A stretch of 38,967 nt of DNA from positions 1 to 38,967 of the forward strand of contig JAJFUG010000023.1 in assembly GCA_021372515.1 (NCBI GenBank), in the 5' to 3' direction. How positions within the stretch are numbered: position 1 is the first letter of the stretch; every line of letters starts with the position of its first letter. Positions 37,851 to 38,967 of the stretch are shown here, one piece after another. The DNA is from a bacterium (GTDB taxonomy: Bacteria; Gemmatimonadota; Glassbacteria; GWA2-58-10). The notes below the pieces were generated by a model that was not told the DNA's origin, ran no database searches, and saw only the letters and a list, made by a program, of their open reading frames with translations. Made by a program: the position numbers and the translations under genes.

Positions 37851-37934
37851 GCGCGGATACCGGTGGCAGAGTGCAGGCGCTGTCCGGCAACTTACTCGAA
37901 CGGGTTCAACATTCACGAGCGGGGAGAGGCGAGC

Positions 37935-38756
37935 ATGAAAGCGATGGTCCTGTTTCTCCTGCTGTCCTGCGGACTGCTGCAGGCGGCGGAAATGAAGCTG
38001 GTCTGGTCCGAGGAGTTCGACACGCCTGGGCGCCCAGACAGCACGCGCTGGGATTACGAGGAGGGATTTGTCCGCAACGAGGAACTTCAGTACTACACCC
38101 GCGGCCGCGCCGAGAACTCGTTCGTGGAGGATGGTTGCCTGGTGCTGGTGGCCCGGAAAGAGGAGTTCGCCAACCCGGCCTACGATTCCACGGCCACGGA
38201 TGACTGGCGCGCAACCCGCAAAAATTCAGAGTACACCTCGGCCAGCCTGATCACCCACAACAAGGCAGCCTGGGGCTACGGCCGGATCGAGGTGCGGGCC
38301 AAGCTCCCCACCGGACGCGGCCTCTGGCCCGCGATCTGGACCCTGGGCGAGAATATCGACCAGGTGGGCTACCCGGCCTGCGGCGAGATCGATATCATGG
38401 AGAACGTGGGTTTCGAGCCGGACAATATCTACGGCACCGCACACACGCCCAAGTCGATCCGCACACAGAAAGTGAAGAACGGCGACAAGACCGAGATCAA
38501 GGCCCCGTACGCGGATTTCCATGTCTACGCCATCGAGCGCGACAGCACGAAGATCGATTTCCTGGTGGATGGCCGGAAATATTTCACTTTTCCCAACGAT
38601 GGGGGCGGGGTCGATTCCTGGCCTTTCGACAACGAGCAGTACCTGATCCTCAACATCGCGGTGGGCGGCGCCTGGGGCGCGGCGCAGGGCATGGATGAGA
38701 GCGTGTTCCCCCAGCGCATGTACGTGGATTATGTGCGGGTGTACCAGGAACAGTAG
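37935..38756 (+). CDS. GH16 endo-beta-1,3-glucanase (laminarinase-like)
   Basis: The start at 37935 follows a purine-rich GGGGAGAGG and opens a signal peptide (MKAMVLFLLLSCGLLQAAE), giving 273 residues, a single-domain GH16 enzyme. The catalytic motif is ExDxxE: E151 nucleophile, D153 and E156 acid/base in GEIDIMENVG. Other GH16 marks are LVWSEEFDTPG, NEELQYYT, YGRIEVRAKLPTGRGLWPAIW, FHVYAIERD and the closing MYVDYVRVYQ. Bacterial proteins of this form usually cut laminarin. It is secreted and probably acts with the upstream glycosidase-like protein. A terminator follows 27 nt after the stop. Confidence 0.95.
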   Translation: MKAMVLFLLLSCGLLQAAEMKLVWSEEFDTPGRPDSTRWDYEEGFVRNEELQYYTRGRAENSFVEDGCLVLVARKEEFANPAYDSTATDDWRATRKNSEYTSASLITHNKAAWGYGRIEVRAKLPTGRGLWPAIWTLGENIDQVGYPACGEIDIMENVGFEPDNIYGTAHTPKSIRTQKVKNGDKTEIKAPYADFHVYAIERDSTKIDFLVDGRKYFTFPNDGGGVDSWPFDNEQYLILNIAVGGAWGAAQGMDESVFPQRMYVDYVRVYQEQ

Positions 38757-38783
38757 TCGGCAGGGTTAAGAACCGGGCAAAGG

Positions 38784-38821
38784 AAAAGGGGCACGTCTTC
38801 GTGGCGTGCCCCTTTTTTTTG
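38784..38821 (+). terminator. Rho-independent terminator after the GH16 gene, likely bidirectional
   Basis: AAAAGGGGCACG pairs with CGTGCCCCTTTT around a 9-nt loop and continues into a T run. The A run on the other side means it can also serve the convergent gene on the minus strand. Confidence 0.93.
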
Positions 38822-38839
38822 TCATCAGGCAAGGCCCGG

Positions 38840-38967
38840 TCACTTGAGCGGCGGGGCGATCCAGTCCTGCACATCCAGCCAGTGCGCGCGCATGATCTGC
38901 GCTTTCCTGCGCAACTGGCCCACCAGGTCGGCCCCCAGAAGGAACGTGTCCTCATCCTCCGGCTTGG
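38840..38967 (-). CDS. 3' end of an unknown gene (5' end outside the window)
   Basis: On the minus strand one frame runs from the window edge to a TGA at 38840-38842, encoding about 41 residues ending QDWIAPPLK, with FLLGADLVGQLRRKAQ and MRAHWLDVQDW before it. Amino-acid usage is normal for this genome and the convergent terminator begins just beyond the stop. I do not recognise the family from this fragment. Confidence 0.6.
   Translation of the reverse strand, partial: KPEDEDTFLLGADLVGQLRRKAQIMRAHWLDVQDWIAPPLK

Overview
The window looks like a piece of chromosome from a GC-rich, LPS-bearing (diderm) bacterium of the broad FCB group (Fibrobacteres-Chlorobi-Bacteroidetes and allied candidate phyla such as Glassbacteria, Latescibacteria or Zixibacteria). 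The clues are a type-IX-like C-terminal sorting motif on a secreted protein, an LpxC-FabZ fusion, McsAB-ClpC beside Lol/Bam/Lpx genes, regular Shine-Dalgarno sites and classical TTGACA-type promoters. The exact phylum is inferred; no rRNA or tRNA gene is present to settle it.

Layout. (1) 1-2790, minus: a secreted beta-propeller protein with a dockerin, cut by the window edge. (2) 3178-8593, plus: a sensory cassette of HTH-REC response regulator, TonB-dependent receptor, ABC_sub_bind-type periplasmic binding protein and histidine kinase, with a strong promoter at one end and a perfect terminator at the other. (3) 8704-10741, minus: trpB-trpA with its own promoter. (4) 10983-16418: small genes (single-TM protein, YjbQ), a galU/GHMP-kinase operon, a NAT-like/DUF4416 pair and a HAD phosphatase. 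(5) 16618-32931, plus: a 16-kb run of prfB (programmed +1 frameshift), lysS, lolC/E, lolD, mcsA, mcsB, clpC, bamA, two skp/ompH copies, lpxD, lpxC-fabZ and lpxA. (6) 33174-38756, plus: an MFS transporter, a strikingly AT-rich SEC-C gene, a MITE-like inverted repeat, a probable secreted glycosidase and a GH16 laminarinase. (7) 38840-38967, minus: the 3' end of an unknown gene.

How the genes fit together. Region 5 combines translation (RF2, LysRS), lipoprotein export (Lol), outer-membrane protein assembly (BamA, Skp), lipid A synthesis (LpxD, LpxC, LpxA, FabZ) and arginine-phosphorylation-linked proteolysis (McsA, McsB, ClpC). Region 2 could carry a signal from the outer membrane through the periplasm to the cytoplasm. 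Region 6 and the dockerin protein suggest growth on polysaccharides, including beta-1,3-glucans.

Repeats. A family of about 25-bp palindromes beginning GTAGGGGCG (one copy GCAGGGGCG) occurs six times, always between genes. A separate 144-bp element with 50-bp imperfect terminal inverted repeats lies just behind the AT-rich gene. I see no rRNA, tRNA, CRISPR array, transposase or prophage.
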